Below, one piece after another: positions 1 to 8,559 of a stretch of 33,592 nucleotides of DNA. The notes under the pieces were generated by a model. It was not told where the DNA came from and did not search any database. It saw nothing but the letters and a program-made list of their open reading frames with translations. Within the stretch, counting starts at the first letter, position 1; every line of letters begins with the position of its first letter. The position numbers and the translations under genes are program-made. This stretch comes from an archaeon. GTDB taxonomy: Archaea > Nanobdellota > Nanobdellia > SCGC-AAA011-G17 > GW2011-AR18. The DNA is taken from positions 1 through 33,592 of the forward strand of contig JAHFKB010000008.1 of NCBI GenBank assembly GCA_023245565.1, in the 5' to 3' direction.

Positions 1-701
1 GAAATTCTATCTGAACCATTAAAATTTCCCTTAGGAACTCCATCAATTAATAATTTAGTATGGGGGACAGCACCTATGAATCCTAAAAATTTTCTAGTGG
101 GGTCATCATCTAAAATATAAGATGAAAAATTCAACCAATGTCTTTTAGCTTTTAATTCTTGAATAGTTTTCCCATAAACTTCACGATCCAATGGTCTTGA
201 TTTTGGCTGATTATATTCATGTTGAGTTCTTGCATTAGCTTGATCTACAAGAGTTATTAGTTTCTGAGAAGAAGGTTTGCCTGTTTTTAATTCTTTCCAA
301 GCAGATTTCCATTCATTTGATTCATATGGATGCAATTCAATTAATTCATTCCAAAGCAACTCAGAATAAAATTTCTTTGGGTCTTTTATATAGGGTTTAT
401 AATTCACTAAATTTTTATCTAATGCACTAACAAAGCAAATTTTATTTTTTCTTTTTTCATAAAATTTATTCCAATTTGGTAATTCATCAATACAAGGAAG
501 GCACCATTCTGACCAAACATGAACTAAGGTAATTCCATTTAAATCATCTAGATAAAACTTCCAAAATTGTTCTGGTTCTTTTTGAGGATCAACATAATCT
601 TCTATACTAAAGAGAAATGGTCTTTGCTTTGAAGTTGCTGAACCACTAAGTAAGGTTAATGCAGAAAACCCCAATAATAAATCTCTTCTTGTTAATGTCA
701 T
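1..701 (-). CDS. Secreted thioredoxin/TlpA-like protein with Tat-type signal, 3' end outside window
   Basis: The reading frame is open from an ATG at 701 to the left edge (233 codons seen), so the C-terminus is missing. Residues 1-22 start MTLTRRDLLLGFSALTLL: a twin arginine, a hydrophobic stretch and a small-residue end, which looks like a Tat signal peptide. Residues 66-70 are WCLPC, the WCxxC redox site of thioredoxin-like proteins, followed by IDELPNW as in TlpA/AhpC-type folds. Near the end, VPHTKLLIDG resembles the thioredoxin cis-proline strand. Between the two lies a long, charged, Trp-rich insertion of over 100 residues not found in small thioredoxins. It is probably an extracytoplasmic thiol oxidoreductase. 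Substrate unknown. It lies 43 nt after top6A on the same strand, with a weak TATA-like TTTTTAAG about 25 nt upstream. Confidence 0.72.
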   Translation of the reverse strand, partial: MTLTRRDLLLGFSALTLLSGSATSKQRPFLFSIEDYVDPQKEPEQFWKFYLDDLNGITLVHVWSEWCLPCIDELPNWNKFYEKRKNKICFVSALDKNLVNYKPYIKDPKKFYSELLWNELIELHPYESNEWKSAWKELKTGKPSSQKLITLVDQANARTQHEYNQPKSRPLDREVYGKTIQELKAKRHWLNFSSYILDDDPTRKFLGFIGAVPHTKLLIDGVPKGNFNGSDRI

Positions 702-744
702 AAAATTATAAATTCAAAAAGACTTAAAAAGTTAACTCTGAAAA

Positions 745-1836
745 TTAATCTAAAAATTCTTTATTCCTAATTTTATCAGGTAAGTATTTTTCAGATACAA
801 AACTTATTCCTCTAGAACTCAAAGCCTGAATTTCAACTTTAGCTTTAAAATCCTTCATCATTTTAAATTGTCTCTGCCAAGCTTTATTATCTTTAAACCA
901 ATCATACTCACTTACTTGTTTAATTCTAGCATAATCTTTCTCATCTAATTTAATAAAATGTTTTTTTAAATCATATTTCTCAATATCATCCATAGTAATT
1001 CCAATATATTTTACACCTGGAATTGTTAATCTTTCAGAAGCATGAGCTAAAGCAATACTTCCATATTTAATTACAGAATAAATATATGCTCCATAAATAT
1101 CACCGTCGCATAAAACATAAATTGGTAATTCATATTCTTCATACAATCTTTGTAATAATCTTCTAATTCCTCTAGTAGTTTGTCCTTGTGATGAAACAAT
1201 TATAGCATCATTCTTTAACCAATATTTATCTTCATTCAAACGTTCCCAAACAGCAGCCTTCTCCATGTATAAAACATATTTAGCACTAACTTTCTTAAAA
1301 GTAATTTCTTCAACATTAGAAGGAATAGCCCAGCCCCCACTTCCTAATTTACTCCAGTCAATTGTATCTCCCTTATCTTCAATAACAACTTTACCAGCAA
1401 CACTTCCATTTTTATTTGCATTAACATGTAATTGTTCTCTAGATAAACCAGTAATAACTTCTAAATCTTCAATAGCTTTATCAGATTCAGGCTGATCATC
1501 AACTAAATTTATATTAGTTCCCGGAATAGTTTTCTTAACCATATAAAATACATCTCTAAGACTAGAATGTTTTCCACTATCTAACAATTTATCTTTAATT
1601 GTAGAAGCAACTTCAATAGTTTGTAAGAATTTTTTAGCATGAGCAACATTAAAAAAAGCTCTAGTACCTTTTTTATCACCTAATTTTAAAGTTTTACTTT
1701 TAGTATCATAAATAATATTGCTTAAATTTCTTAATGGAAATACTATTTCTGGATTTCTGCCTTTTTTAATTTGTTCAATTAATTTCATTCCTAATTCTTT
1801 CAATGAATTTTTTGCATTACCTTGTTTAGCTGGCAT
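745..1836 (-). CDS. top6A: DNA topoisomerase VI subunit A
   Basis: This is the DNA-cleaving subunit of the type IIB topoisomerase that relaxes and decatenates DNA (A2B2 complex with Top6B); it is related to Spo11. The catalytic tyrosine is Y98 in [10 protein letters not shown], inside the winged-helix (CAP-like) domain. The TOPRIM domain follows, with metal ligands E192 ([11 protein letters not shown]) and D244/D246 ([10 protein letters not shown]). The length of 363 aa is normal for the family. The ATG at 1836 has an AGGAG Shine-Dalgarno sequence 6 nt upstream, inside the end of top6B, and the two genes overlap by 11 nt, so they are translationally coupled. Identification is firm. Confidence 0.97.
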   Translation of the reverse strand: MPAKQGNAKNSLKELGMKLIEQIKKGRNPEIVFPLRNLSNIIYDTKSKTLKLGDKKGTRAFFNVAHAKKFLQTIEVASTIKDKLLDSGKHSSLRDVFYMVKKTIPGTNINLVDDQPESDKAIEDLEVITGLSREQLHVNANKNGSVAGKVVIEDKGDTIDWSKLGSGGWAIPSNVEEITFKKVSAKYVLYMEKAAVWERLNEDKYWLKNDAIIVSSQGQTTRGIRRLLQRLYEEYELPIYVLCDGDIYGAYIYSVIKYGSIALAHASERLTIPGVKYIGITMDDIEKYDLKKHFIKLDEKDYARIKQVSEYDWFKDNKAWQRQFKMMKDFKAKVEIQALSSRGISFVSEKYLPDKIRNKEFLD

Positions 1837-3472
1837 CTGTATCTCCTAACGTAGTTTGTTTTTCACCAAACGCAACATTCTTACCTTTAATTTCAGTTTG
1901 TTCGGCTTCTTTAACATCAGATAATAAATCTTTCATATTTTTCTTTAAAATTTTTTCAAGTTCTTCTTGTATTTTTTCTTTTTTCTCTCCAGTTAAATTA
2001 GATAAAGAATTTGCTAATTCGGGAATATATTTTTCAAATAAATTAATTCTTTCTTGTTGTTCTCTTGCTCTAACATTTTTCCTTATATAAGAAGCCATTT
2101 GTCTTCCAACTTCTTGTAAAGCTAATTTCATTTCTTTAATTATTTCAGGATAATGAGCAATAGCTTCTTTAGCTTCAGAAGTAAATGGAACCCAAACACT
2201 AGCCATATGAACAACAACTATAACAGGACCAACAGGAATACTATCTTTACTCTGGCTTATTCCATAACTTTTCCAAGCAGTATCCATTATACTTTCAGTA
2301 GTAGCACAAGCACCTTGTTGATATAATAAAGGAACTCTATTTGCAAATCTCATAATTTTAATATGTTCTTCTTTTTCTAAGCTTCCACCATAAGCTAAAC
2401 CTACTTCAATTAAAAAAGGATTTCCTCTATAAACAGAAGGAGGTCTAGTAACTGCACAATAGAATTCAGCATTAATTTCTTTTTTCAAACCTTTAATCAA
2501 AGCTTCTTCTTTTAATGGAGATAAACAATCTGTTGGAGGAGCAATAATTTTTGTATTTTGTATTGAACCAAATAAAGATTCAGCTTCATCCCTTGCAATA
2601 GTACTTGGTCTTGCTCTAGGATTTAATTTAGCTTTCTCACAAATCTCATGAGCTAATTGTTGACTTATTCTTGAAAAATCACCTTGTAAAAAAGCAGATA
2701 ATGTTCCAGCACTGCTAGATTGCATCATTCTAATTAATACTCCAAGTTCTACACCATAGGGATGTGGCTTAATTTCTTTAGCTTCCTTTGGTAATTCATT
2801 CATAACTCTTGCATAAGTTAAAGTTTCTTTTTCAGGAGTTCTATAAGTAATTTGAGCATGAGGATTAATTAATGCAATTTCTTTTATATATTCATCAACA
2901 CTTTGTTTTCCTTTTTGATATGTTCCTTGTAATTCAACTTCTATTCTAACTCCATGTTCTTTTTTCCATTCAACAGTTTTATCTTCTTTAATTATTGGAT
3001 CATTTTTTTGTGTATCTAAATGAATTTCAAAATAATGTGCTTGATGTTTAGGACTAATTCTAGAAGTAACATGCATTCCTTTACCTGTTGTTAATTGTCC
3101 ATATAATAATACTGCACTAATTCCTATTCCTTGCTGCCCCCGTGACTGACGTAATCTATGAAATTTACTTCCATATAATAATTTACCAAAAATTTTAGGA
3201 ATCTGTTCTTTAACAATTCCAGGACCATTATCTTCAACTATTACTTTAAATCTGTCTTCTTTAATTTGTTGTAATTCAACATAAATATCTGGTAAAATTC
3301 CAGCTTCTTGAGTTGCATCTAAAGAATTATCTACAGCTTCTTTAACTGCCATCAATAATGCTTTTCTAGGATTATCAAAACCAAGTAGATGTCTATTTTT
3401 TGCAAAGAACTCAGAAACAGAAATTTCTCTCTGTTTTTCAGCCATCTCATGTGCTTTAGTTCTTTCAGCCAT
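1826..3472 (-). CDS. top6B: DNA topoisomerase VI subunit B
   Basis: This is the ATP-dependent gate subunit of topoisomerase VI. The N-terminal GHKL ATPase fold shows the N box ([10 protein letters not shown]45 and N49), the G1 box (EDNGPGI, D81) and the glycine-rich lid ([11 protein letters not shown], about 110-120). An H2TH segment and the transducer domain follow, with [10 protein letters not shown] as the likely switch-lysine region. The 548 aa length is typical. The start used is the ATG at 3472. A second in-frame ATG nine codons later sits in an almost identical ATGGCTGAAA context, so the true start could be either. A TATA-like TTATAAA lies roughly 34 nt upstream. It heads the top6B-top6A pair. 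Confidence 0.97.
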   Translation of the reverse strand: MAERTKAHEMAEKQREISVSEFFAKNRHLLGFDNPRKALLMAVKEAVDNSLDATQEAGILPDIYVELQQIKEDRFKVIVEDNGPGIVKEQIPKIFGKLLYGSKFHRLRQSRGQQGIGISAVLLYGQLTTGKGMHVTSRISPKHQAHYFEIHLDTQKNDPIIKEDKTVEWKKEHGVRIEVELQGTYQKGKQSVDEYIKEIALINPHAQITYRTPEKETLTYARVMNELPKEAKEIKPHPYGVELGVLIRMMQSSSAGTLSAFLQGDFSRISQQLAHEICEKAKLNPRARPSTIARDEAESLFGSIQNTKIIAPPTDCLSPLKEEALIKGLKKEINAEFYCAVTRPPSVYRGNPFLIEVGLAYGGSLEKEEHIKIMRFANRVPLLYQQGACATTESIMDTAWKSYGISQSKDSIPVGPVIVVVHMASVWVPFTSEAKEAIAHYPEIIKEMKLALQEVGRQMASYIRKNVRAREQQERINLFEKYIPELANSLSNLTGEKKEKIQEELEKILKKNMKDLLSDVKEAEQTEIKGKNVAFGEKQTTLGDTDAS

Positions 3473-3544
3473 CTCTTTTCAAAGATGCATCGCAAGAACT
3501 TACTTATAAATTTTGCTCTAAAAAATTATATATATTTTAATAAA

Positions 3545-4204
3545 TTATTTATCTAAATCAAAAATATTTCTAATAGTTAAATCATTTAAAGAATTAACAA
3601 TCCTATCTGCAGATTCAAAATCTTTCTTTTTTTGAAATTTATTAGTTAAACCAATTGTTTTCATACCAATAGATCTAGCAATAGATAAACCACCATTATC
3701 ATCACTAATATAAAGACATTCATTTAAATTTACTTTTAATTTTCCAGCTTCATTTAATAAAAATTCTGGATCTGGTCTATATTTTTTAATATCTTCTAAA
3801 GCAGTAATTGCATCAAATTTTCTTAAAGAAATACCTAAAATTTCTAAATCTTCAATAAGATATTTTTTGGGGAAAAAACTTACAATCCCAATTTTAAAAT
3901 TATTTTGTTTTAAATTATTTATTAATTTTACAACACCATAATTTGGTTTTATTTTAAACTTTGTCATTAGCTCTTTAGCTAATTTTCTAGTCTCTTTACT
4001 AAAATTTTCATAATCTAAATTTAACTCATATTTTTTGTTCCAAAAATTTATTTGATCTTTCAAAGCCCAGCCTAAAGTTTCATTTAGTTCTTTTTTAGAT
4101 CTTTTAATATTAAATTGTTTAAAATATAAATCTCTAGCTTTTTGCATATAGGGTGTCGAATTATATAAAACCCCATTAAATCCAAAAATTACAGCTTTTA
4201 TCAT
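3545..4204 (-). CDS. HAD-superfamily protein lacking catalytic aspartates (likely pseudoenzyme)
   Basis: The overall fold is HAD phosphatase/phosphoglycolate phosphatase-like: cap helices after residue 20, motif II VSF (S109), motif III KKYRPDP (K140/K141) and a motif IV-like YISDDNGG. Motif I, normally DxDG, reads VIFGFNGVL, so the nucleophile Asp is Gly8 and the acid/base Asp is Asn10. In motif IV the second Asp of DxxxD is Gly172. The paralogue at 6315-6956 keeps all these residues. The reading frame is intact over 219 aa, so this is not a decayed gene; it is probably a binding or regulatory protein without phosphatase activity. It is the last gene of a cupin/small protein/HAD operon (spacing 12 and 1 nt). 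Confidence 0.85.
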   Translation of the reverse strand: MIKAVIFGFNGVLYNSTPYMQKARDLYFKQFNIKRSKKELNETLGWALKDQINFWNKKYELNLDYENFSKETRKLAKELMTKFKIKPNYGVVKLINNLKQNNFKIGIVSFFPKKYLIEDLEILGISLRKFDAITALEDIKKYRPDPEFLLNEAGKLKVNLNECLYISDDNGGLSIARSIGMKTIGLTNKFQKKKDFESADRIVNSLNDLTIRNIFDLDK

Positions 4205-4205
4205 T

Positions 4206-4418
4206 TTAACCTTTTGAATATTTATCTAAATTATAAGTTCCATTATCTTCATTATTTCTAATAATATAAACATAAGTAGTACCTGAACTTTGTCTTTGAA
4301 GATTAATAGTCAAAATTTCTCTAAGAGTATTTAAATCTGGAAGCCTTGATCCTCCAGAATAAGATAAACCTGATTTTCTTACTGCATCATCAATTGTTTT
4401 AATTATATTTTTAGCCAT
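4206..4418 (-). CDS. Hypothetical 70-residue protein
   Basis: No family is recognised. The protein is soluble, with an N-terminal basic helix (MAKNIIKTIDDAVRKSG), a glycine/serine turn (SYSGGSRLPDL) and a C-terminal beta-rich part (TTYVYIIRNNEDNGTYNL). It is likely a real gene: it fills the gap between the cupin gene (12 nt) and the HAD gene (1 nt) on the same strand, so it would be co-transcribed. There is no separate promoter in the 12-nt upstream gap. Confidence 0.6.
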   Translation of the reverse strand: MAKNIIKTIDDAVRKSGLSYSGGSRLPDLNTLREILTINLQRQSSGTTYVYIIRNNEDNGTYNLDKYSKG

Positions 4419-4430
4419 TTTATATAAAAA

Positions 4431-4775
4431 TTATAAATAATTAGCTCCTTTTTCCAAAATAATTTTATCATCTTCATTAAATTCTTGTCTTACAACAATG
4501 ACATTACTATCTTCTAATGTTTCAATAACTCTATGAATTTCTCCTGGATAAACTTGTACAACATCACCATTAGAAAAAATAATTTTTTCACTATTAATTT
4601 CTATTATTATCTTTCCTGTCAGAATTATATAAAATTCGTGACCTTTGGGATGATAATGTAAATCATCAGAAACTCCTTTTATATTTTTTAAACTATTAAT
4701 TCTTATTGGTGAACCTGTATGAATCCCGCATACTTTTTTCATTTGTTTTTCAAAAGCTAAATTGTATTTTTTCAT
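4431..4775 (-). CDS. Small cupin-domain protein
   Basis: A single-domain cupin of 114 aa. Cupin motif 1 is LHYHPKGHEFYIILTGK, giving metal ligands H40, H42 and E47; motif 2 is GDVVQVYPGEIHRV, giving H81. All four usual metal-binding residues are present, so it can bind a metal and a small ligand. The substrate cannot be told from sequence; stand-alone cupins include sugar isomerases, dioxygenases and ligand sensors. It begins an operon with the small protein and the degenerate HAD protein. A TATA-like TTTATATTTAA is centred about 25 nt upstream of the ATG, consistent with a leaderless transcript. Confidence 0.88.
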   Translation of the reverse strand: MKKYNLAFEKQMKKVCGIHTGSPIRINSLKNIKGVSDDLHYHPKGHEFYIILTGKIIIEINSEKIIFSNGDVVQVYPGEIHRVIETLEDSNVIVVRQEFNEDDKIILEKGANYL

Positions 4776-4811
4776 AAGAAATGATAGATTTAATTAAATA
4801 TAAACTTTTAG

Positions 4812-4833
4812 CTTAAAAACTTAAGTTTTTTAG
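4812..4833. repeat. 22-bp palindrome, possible operator
   Basis: The core AAAAACTTAAGTTTTT is a perfect 16-bp palindrome. It extends to 22 bp with one mismatched pair. It sits in the 92-bp gap between the divergent cupin and AbrB-PhoU genes, about 7 bp upstream of the plus-strand TATA box. It is placed as an operator would be; AbrB-like DNA-binding domains act as dimers, so autoregulation by the adjacent gene is a possible reading. AT-rich palindromes can occur by chance. Confidence 0.45.
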
Positions 4834-4839
4834 AAAACC

Positions 4840-4847
4840 TTATAAAA
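4840..4847 (+). promoter_or_regulatory. TATA box of the AbrB-PhoU gene
   Basis: TTATAAAA preceded by an A-rich BRE-like stretch, centred about 24 nt before the ATG at 4868. This spacing would put the transcription start at or next to the start codon, i.e. a leaderless mRNA. Confidence 0.55.
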
Positions 4848-4867
4848 CAGTTAATTAAGCTTATTTT

Positions 4868-5743
4868 ATGAAAAGAAAACTAGTTCAAATGGGTAAACAT
4901 ACATTAATGACTGCAATTCCAAGTAAGTGGATAAATAAACACAATTTAAAAAAAGGAGATTTTATTGAATTCACAGAAATAGACAATAAACTAATAGCAA
5001 CTTCTACAGTTGAAATATTTGAGAAAAAAACAGAGATAAATTTAATTTCTTCAACAACAATGGTTGTATGGCGTAGTATTCAACCAACTTATACTTCAGG
5101 TTATGATGAGGTTAAAATAAAGTTCAAAGATGAAAAAGCACTTCAGTTAATTGAGAATGATATAAATAATTTAATCGGTTTTGAAATTGTAGAGACTAGA
5201 AAAGATTTTGTAATAGTTAAATCAGTTTCCAAACAATTAGATGAAGAATTTCCAACAATATTAAGAAGAGTTTTTTTTATTTTAAAAAATATGATGGAAA
5301 CCACAGAACAATCTTTAAAAAATAGGAGTAAATTTAAAGAAATAAAATCTTTAGAGAATACAATTAATAGATATACTATGTTTCTAAAAAGAATAATAAA
5401 CAGAAGAGGATATAAATATCCACACTACATGTATCTTTTAGTTACATTTTTGGAATTAACAGCAAATCATTTAGATTATATAAGAAGAGATTTTAAAAAC
5501 AACCCTAAAAAGAAAATTATTGAACAAGAAATAAAAGATTTTAATAAAATTTTAGAATTCAATAATAAAATATATGATCTTTATTATAATTACAATGATG
5601 AAAAATTTAATAATATTGCAGAAGAACTTCCCCATTTCAAATGGTTTGATAAAATAAAAGATCCAGAAATTAAATTTAATTTTAAAGCAATAACAGAATA
5701 TTTAGTACAAATTTCAAGACAGATAAAAGCATTAAATACTTAA
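4868..5743 (+). CDS. AbrB/SpoVT-PhoU fusion regulator
   Basis: Residues 1-45 (MKRKLVQMGKHTLMTAIPSK, then LKKGDFIEF) form an AbrB/SpoVT swapped-hairpin DNA-binding domain. The rest, mainly helical from about residue 125, resembles the PhoU domain of archaeal PhoU-like regulators, which commonly have this N-terminal fusion. By family, these proteins are thought to regulate phosphate uptake or related genes; no phosphate transporter lies in this window, so the target is unknown. The gene is alone on the plus strand inside the minus-strand cluster. A TATA box lies 24 nt upstream and a palindrome just before that. It converges with the next gene with a 1-nt gap. Confidence 0.8.
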   Translation: MKRKLVQMGKHTLMTAIPSKWINKHNLKKGDFIEFTEIDNKLIATSTVEIFEKKTEINLISSTTMVVWRSIQPTYTSGYDEVKIKFKDEKALQLIENDINNLIGFEIVETRKDFVIVKSVSKQLDEEFPTILRRVFFILKNMMETTEQSLKNRSKFKEIKSLENTINRYTMFLKRIINRRGYKYPHYMYLLVTFLELTANHLDYIRRDFKNNPKKKIIEQEIKDFNKILEFNNKIYDLYYNYNDEKFNNIAEELPHFKWFDKIKDPEIKFNFKAITEYLVQISRQIKALNT

Positions 5744-5744
5744 A

Positions 5745-6308
5745 TTAAGAATAAATTATTTTTAACTTAGGCCATTTCTTTTTCCAGTTCTTAGTTTTCA
5801 ATCTTTTAATATAAATTTCTTTATGATTAATAGATAAAGGATTAATTTTAATAATTAAATTAATAAGATCTTTAATTCCATGTGGTGCAATTAAAACTAA
5901 ATTATTATTTCTATTTAATTTTACACCAACACAAGTTGCAGTTTCATTAAACCTAGCTAAACCATCTTTAGAAAATTTGTAAGGTTTATCTCCTTTCCAT
6001 AAAGCAATTCTAGCTTGATTAGTTACAGACCAATTAATAGAACTATTAATTTCACTTAATTTCTTTTGTATTTTTTCTTCAGTCTTCTCAGATAAATCTT
6101 TTTTATCAAAATAAATTATATCAACATCATTCATTTTAGTTCTTTTTTTATATCCATGTAAATAATCAAATACTTTATTTCTAACAAATCCAGCACCAAT
6201 CCACCAATCAGGTAAATTAAGATAATTAACAATTCTAAGAATATTCATCATCCATTTATCTTTTTTAATTAAATTCAAAATATCTTTTTTAGTTTTTAAT
6301 TTTTTCAT
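5745..6308 (-). CDS. Nucleotidyltransferase family protein (NTP_transf_6/DUF925-like)
   Basis: The protein has the features of the DUF925/NTP_transf_6 family of the DNA polymerase-beta nucleotidyltransferase fold: WWIGAGFVRN (35-44) corresponds to the glycine-rich nucleotide loop, and NDVDIIYFD (60-68) gives the paired acidic residues D61/D63 that bind metal, with D68 nearby. The conserved LHG between them is also present. Length (187 aa) fits the family. The C-terminal half holds FNETATCVGV and HGIKDLINLIIKINP, also usual there. The biological substrate of this family is not established. It lies 6 nt upstream of nothing else on its strand but follows the HAD gene (6315) closely, suggesting co-transcription with HAD, KH and RIO1. 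Confidence 0.78.
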   Translation of the reverse strand: MKKLKTKKDILNLIKKDKWMMNILRIVNYLNLPDWWIGAGFVRNKVFDYLHGYKKRTKMNDVDIIYFDKKDLSEKTEEKIQKKLSEINSSINWSVTNQARIALWKGDKPYKFSKDGLARFNETATCVGVKLNRNNNLVLIAPHGIKDLINLIIKINPLSINHKEIYIKRLKTKNWKKKWPKLKIIYS

Positions 6309-6314
6309 TATTAA

Positions 6315-6956
6315 TCATTTATCAATTTCATTAATTGCTAAAAGAATATCTTCTGGTTTATTAACTCCTACCTTTTGTACATGTTCTGGAATGTCATTCT
6401 TATTATAACCCCAACCATACTCAACTAAAATTATATTTTCTATTCCTGCTCCTTTAGCATCATGATAATCATTTACTCTATCTCCAATAATTATTACTTC
6501 TTTAGGATTTAGTTTTTCCTCTTTTAATAAATTAATTATTTCAACAGTTTTTTTCATAGGACCTAATTTTCCAGCAACAATTTTATTAAAAAATTTGAAA
6601 ATACCAATTTTTCCTAATTTATTTTTAACTTCATCAAAAAGATTAGAGGAAACTAAAAATAATTTATATTTTTTAGATAAATTAATTATTACCTTATCTA
6701 TATTGAGAAAAAAGTTAGGGTCTTGTTTGTGTATTTCATTTTTGTAAATAACATCTGCTTTTTTTATTTCTTCTTGACTAAAACCCAAATTCCTCAAAAA
6801 AATTCGTGAATTTAATCCATATGCAATTTGAAAATCAAGAAATTCTTTTGGACAATTTTTATTAAGTTTATCACAAATTATCTGATAAACATTGTGAATG
6901 GTAGGAAATGAATCTACAATTACTCCATCATAATCAAATATTATTGCCTTTATCAT
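6315..6956 (-). CDS. HAD-superfamily phosphatase
   Basis: A complete HAD hydrolase of the phosphoglycolate phosphatase/beta-phosphoglucomutase type. Motif I is IIFDYDGVIVDS (D8 nucleophile, D10 acid/base), motif II LVSSN (S103/S104), motif III GPMKK (K135/K136) and motif IV IIIGDRVND (D159, D163). A helical cap lies at about 15-85. The substrate is not predictable. It starts 1 nt after the KH gene and is followed by the nucleotidyltransferase, so it belongs to the RIO1-KH transcription unit. Confidence 0.9.
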   Translation of the reverse strand: MIKAIIFDYDGVIVDSFPTIHNVYQIICDKLNKNCPKEFLDFQIAYGLNSRIFLRNLGFSQEEIKKADVIYKNEIHKQDPNFFLNIDKVIINLSKKYKLFLVSSNLFDEVKNKLGKIGIFKFFNKIVAGKLGPMKKTVEIINLLKEEKLNPKEVIIIGDRVNDYHDAKGAGIENIILVEYGWGYNKNDIPEHVQKVGVNKPEDILLAINEIDK

Positions 6957-6957
6957 T

Positions 6958-7491
6958 TCAATACATTCTCTTTATCATTTCTTTTTTTTGTTTTTCTAAC
7001 CAAGCATAAACAGTAGAATGTCTGTTTCCAGCAAGTAAACTTTCAAAAGCTTTCCTAGCTAAACTAACTCCTTCATGTTCTCCAATTATAGAAATAGTTT
7101 TTCCATAAACAACAATTTTAGTATCTGTTAATTCCTCAATAGTTTTTCTAGCTTTACCTTCAGTTCCAATTATTCTAGATCTAACTCTAATTAAATTATT
7201 TTTAGAATTTCCAACATAATAAGTTAACTCAATCATCTCAAAATAATTATGTTCATCTAATAATTCCAAAGCAATTTCAGGATTAAATCCTCTTCCAATA
7301 GCTTTAACTATATTTTGACCAATTAATAAATTTAAACCATCATCTCCTTCTAAATTAACATCAGCTTCATTTGAATCAACAGTTATTTTTATACCTAAAG
7401 CTTTCTCTATTTTTTTCTTAACAGCGCCTTTTACTCCAAGTAAAACAGCTACTCTTTCTTTAGGTATTTTAACTTCATAATTAAATTCCAT
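6958..7491 (-). CDS. KH-domain RNA-binding protein, Dim2/Pno1 type
   Basis: Two KH domains: KH1 with a GxxG loop at 19-22 (LLGVKGAVKKKIEK) and KH2 with GxxG at 109-112 (RIIGTEGKARKTI). The layout and the C-terminal AGNRHSTVYAWLEKQK match the archaeal relatives of eukaryotic Dim2/Pno1, which bind the 3' region of small-subunit rRNA during ribosome maturation. It overlaps the end of the RIO1 gene by 11 nt, so the two are translationally coupled; RIO1 and Dim2 act in the same late 30S/40S maturation step, which supports the call. Confidence 0.92.
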   Translation of the reverse strand: MEFNYEVKIPKERVAVLLGVKGAVKKKIEKALGIKITVDSNEADVNLEGDDGLNLLIGQNIVKAIGRGFNPEIALELLDEHNYFEMIELTYYVGNSKNNLIRVRSRIIGTEGKARKTIEELTDTKIVVYGKTISIIGEHEGVSLARKAFESLLAGNRHSTVYAWLEKQKKEMIKRMY

Positions 7492-8191
7492 TTTTTATTA
7501 TTCCCTTCATTACAGTATTAACATCAATTTTTAAACTTAATTTATTAAAGTATCTCTCTAAGTTTTTAATATCTCTTTCTAATAACTCATCAACATTTGG
7601 ATAATCTAATCTAACTCCATGACTTAAATCTATAATATATGGTTTTTCATTATAATTTAAAATATTAAATTCACTTAAATCACCATGAATAAATCCTGCT
7701 TTGTAAAATAATTTTAAATTTTTAATTAATTCTTTACTAAACTTCTTTAAATCTTTAGGTCTACAATCTTTTAATCTAGGAGCAGCTTCTCCGCCATCAC
7801 CTATTAATTCCATAACTAAAACATTTTCACTTACAGCATAAGGAACAGGAACTTTAGCTCCAATTTTATTAGCTACTAATAAATTTCTATATTCCCTCTG
7901 TGCCCAAGCACTTATTACTTTTCTTCTCTGATTACTTAAACCTTTAAATCTTGCATCAGGTCCAATATATCTATACATTCTTTTAAAATCTGCATTATTA
8001 ACTCTATAAATTTTAATAATAACATAAGTTCCATCTTTTTTAATAGCTGTAAAAACATTGCTCTCTTTACCAATACTAACAGGACTTCTTAATTCATCAA
8101 AATAACCTTCACTTTCTAACTTAAAGATGGTTCTTAATGTTCTTTCATCAAAGACTCCTTTATATGTTCTAAATTTCTCCTTACCTTCCAT
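7481..8191 (-). CDS. rio1: RIO1-type serine protein kinase/ATPase
   Basis: An atypical kinase acting in small ribosomal subunit maturation. The nucleotide loop is IGKESNVFTA (40-49), the ATP lysine is K60 (YVIIKIYR), the catalytic loop is FIHGDLSEFNIL (D171, N176) and the metal-binding motif is IIDLSHG (D188; RIO1 proteins usually have DVSQ or DxSQ here). The N-terminal wHTH expected of RIO2 is absent, so this is RIO1. Length 236 aa is slightly short. The ATG is centred 25 nt from a TATA box shared with the gene on the other strand. It heads the RIO1-KH-HAD-nucleotidyltransferase unit. Confidence 0.95.
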   Translation of the reverse strand: MEGKEKFRTYKGVFDERTLRTIFKLESEGYFDELRSPVSIGKESNVFTAIKKDGTYVIIKIYRVNNADFKRMYRYIGPDARFKGLSNQRRKVISAWAQREYRNLLVANKIGAKVPVPYAVSENVLVMELIGDGGEAAPRLKDCRPKDLKKFSKELIKNLKLFYKAGFIHGDLSEFNILNYNEKPYIIDLSHGVRLDYPNVDELLERDIKNLERYFNKLSLKIDVNTVMKGIIKNGI

Positions 8192-8212
8192 AACAATAAT
8201 TGACTAGAAATC

Positions 8213-8222
8213 TATATAAATA
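8213..8222. promoter_or_regulatory. TATA box shared by RIO1 (minus) and the 8242 cassette (plus)
   Basis: TATATAAATA is centred at about 8217, 25-26 nt from both the minus-strand ATG (8191) and the plus-strand ATG (8242). The two start codons are only 51 nt apart and no other TATA-like element fits. Either one symmetric element serves both directions, giving two leaderless mRNAs, or the strands compete for TBP. Confidence 0.6.
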
Positions 8223-8241
8223 TTAGTAAATCAAAAAACTT

Positions 8242-8559
8242 ATGTCAGAAGAGGCAATAGAATTCTTAAGAAAATTAGATTTTAAAGAATTAAATTCAGA
8301 TTGTTCAAAAAATAATTTAAACTTAAGAATAGATGATCATACAAAAGAAAAATTCCAAGCAGCATTAAGAACAGCTTATCTTTTAATTACTCAACCAATA
8401 GAAATTGCAATTCCAAGGCAAACAAAAATGGATTCAATGCAATCAATAAGAGAAGTTAAAAAAGTCTTAGATTCTCTTTACTTAAAAACAAAAGATCAAA
8501 AATATAAAAATAATATTAATCATATAAATGATTTAATGGGTAATGGAAAATTAAGATGA
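8242..8559 (+). CDS. Hypothetical 105-residue protein, first gene of the cyclodipeptide-synthase-like cassette
   Basis: No family is recognised. The protein is small, soluble and mostly helical, with one Cys (SDCSKN) and a central proline-containing stretch (TQPIEIAIPRQTK). The stop codon overlaps the next start as ATGA, so it is translationally coupled to the cyclodipeptide-synthase-like gene and probably works with it. The ATG is 26 nt from the shared TATA box, suggesting a leaderless transcript. Confidence 0.7.
   Translation: MSEEAIEFLRKLDFKELNSDCSKNNLNLRIDDHTKEKFQAALRTAYLLITQPIEIAIPRQTKMDSMQSIREVKKVLDSLYLKTKDQKYKNNINHINDLMGNGKLR

Noticed and set aside
1265-1495. Plus-strand open frame of 76 codons
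   Set aside because: It lies wholly antisense to top6A, which is certain, and its product has no domain.
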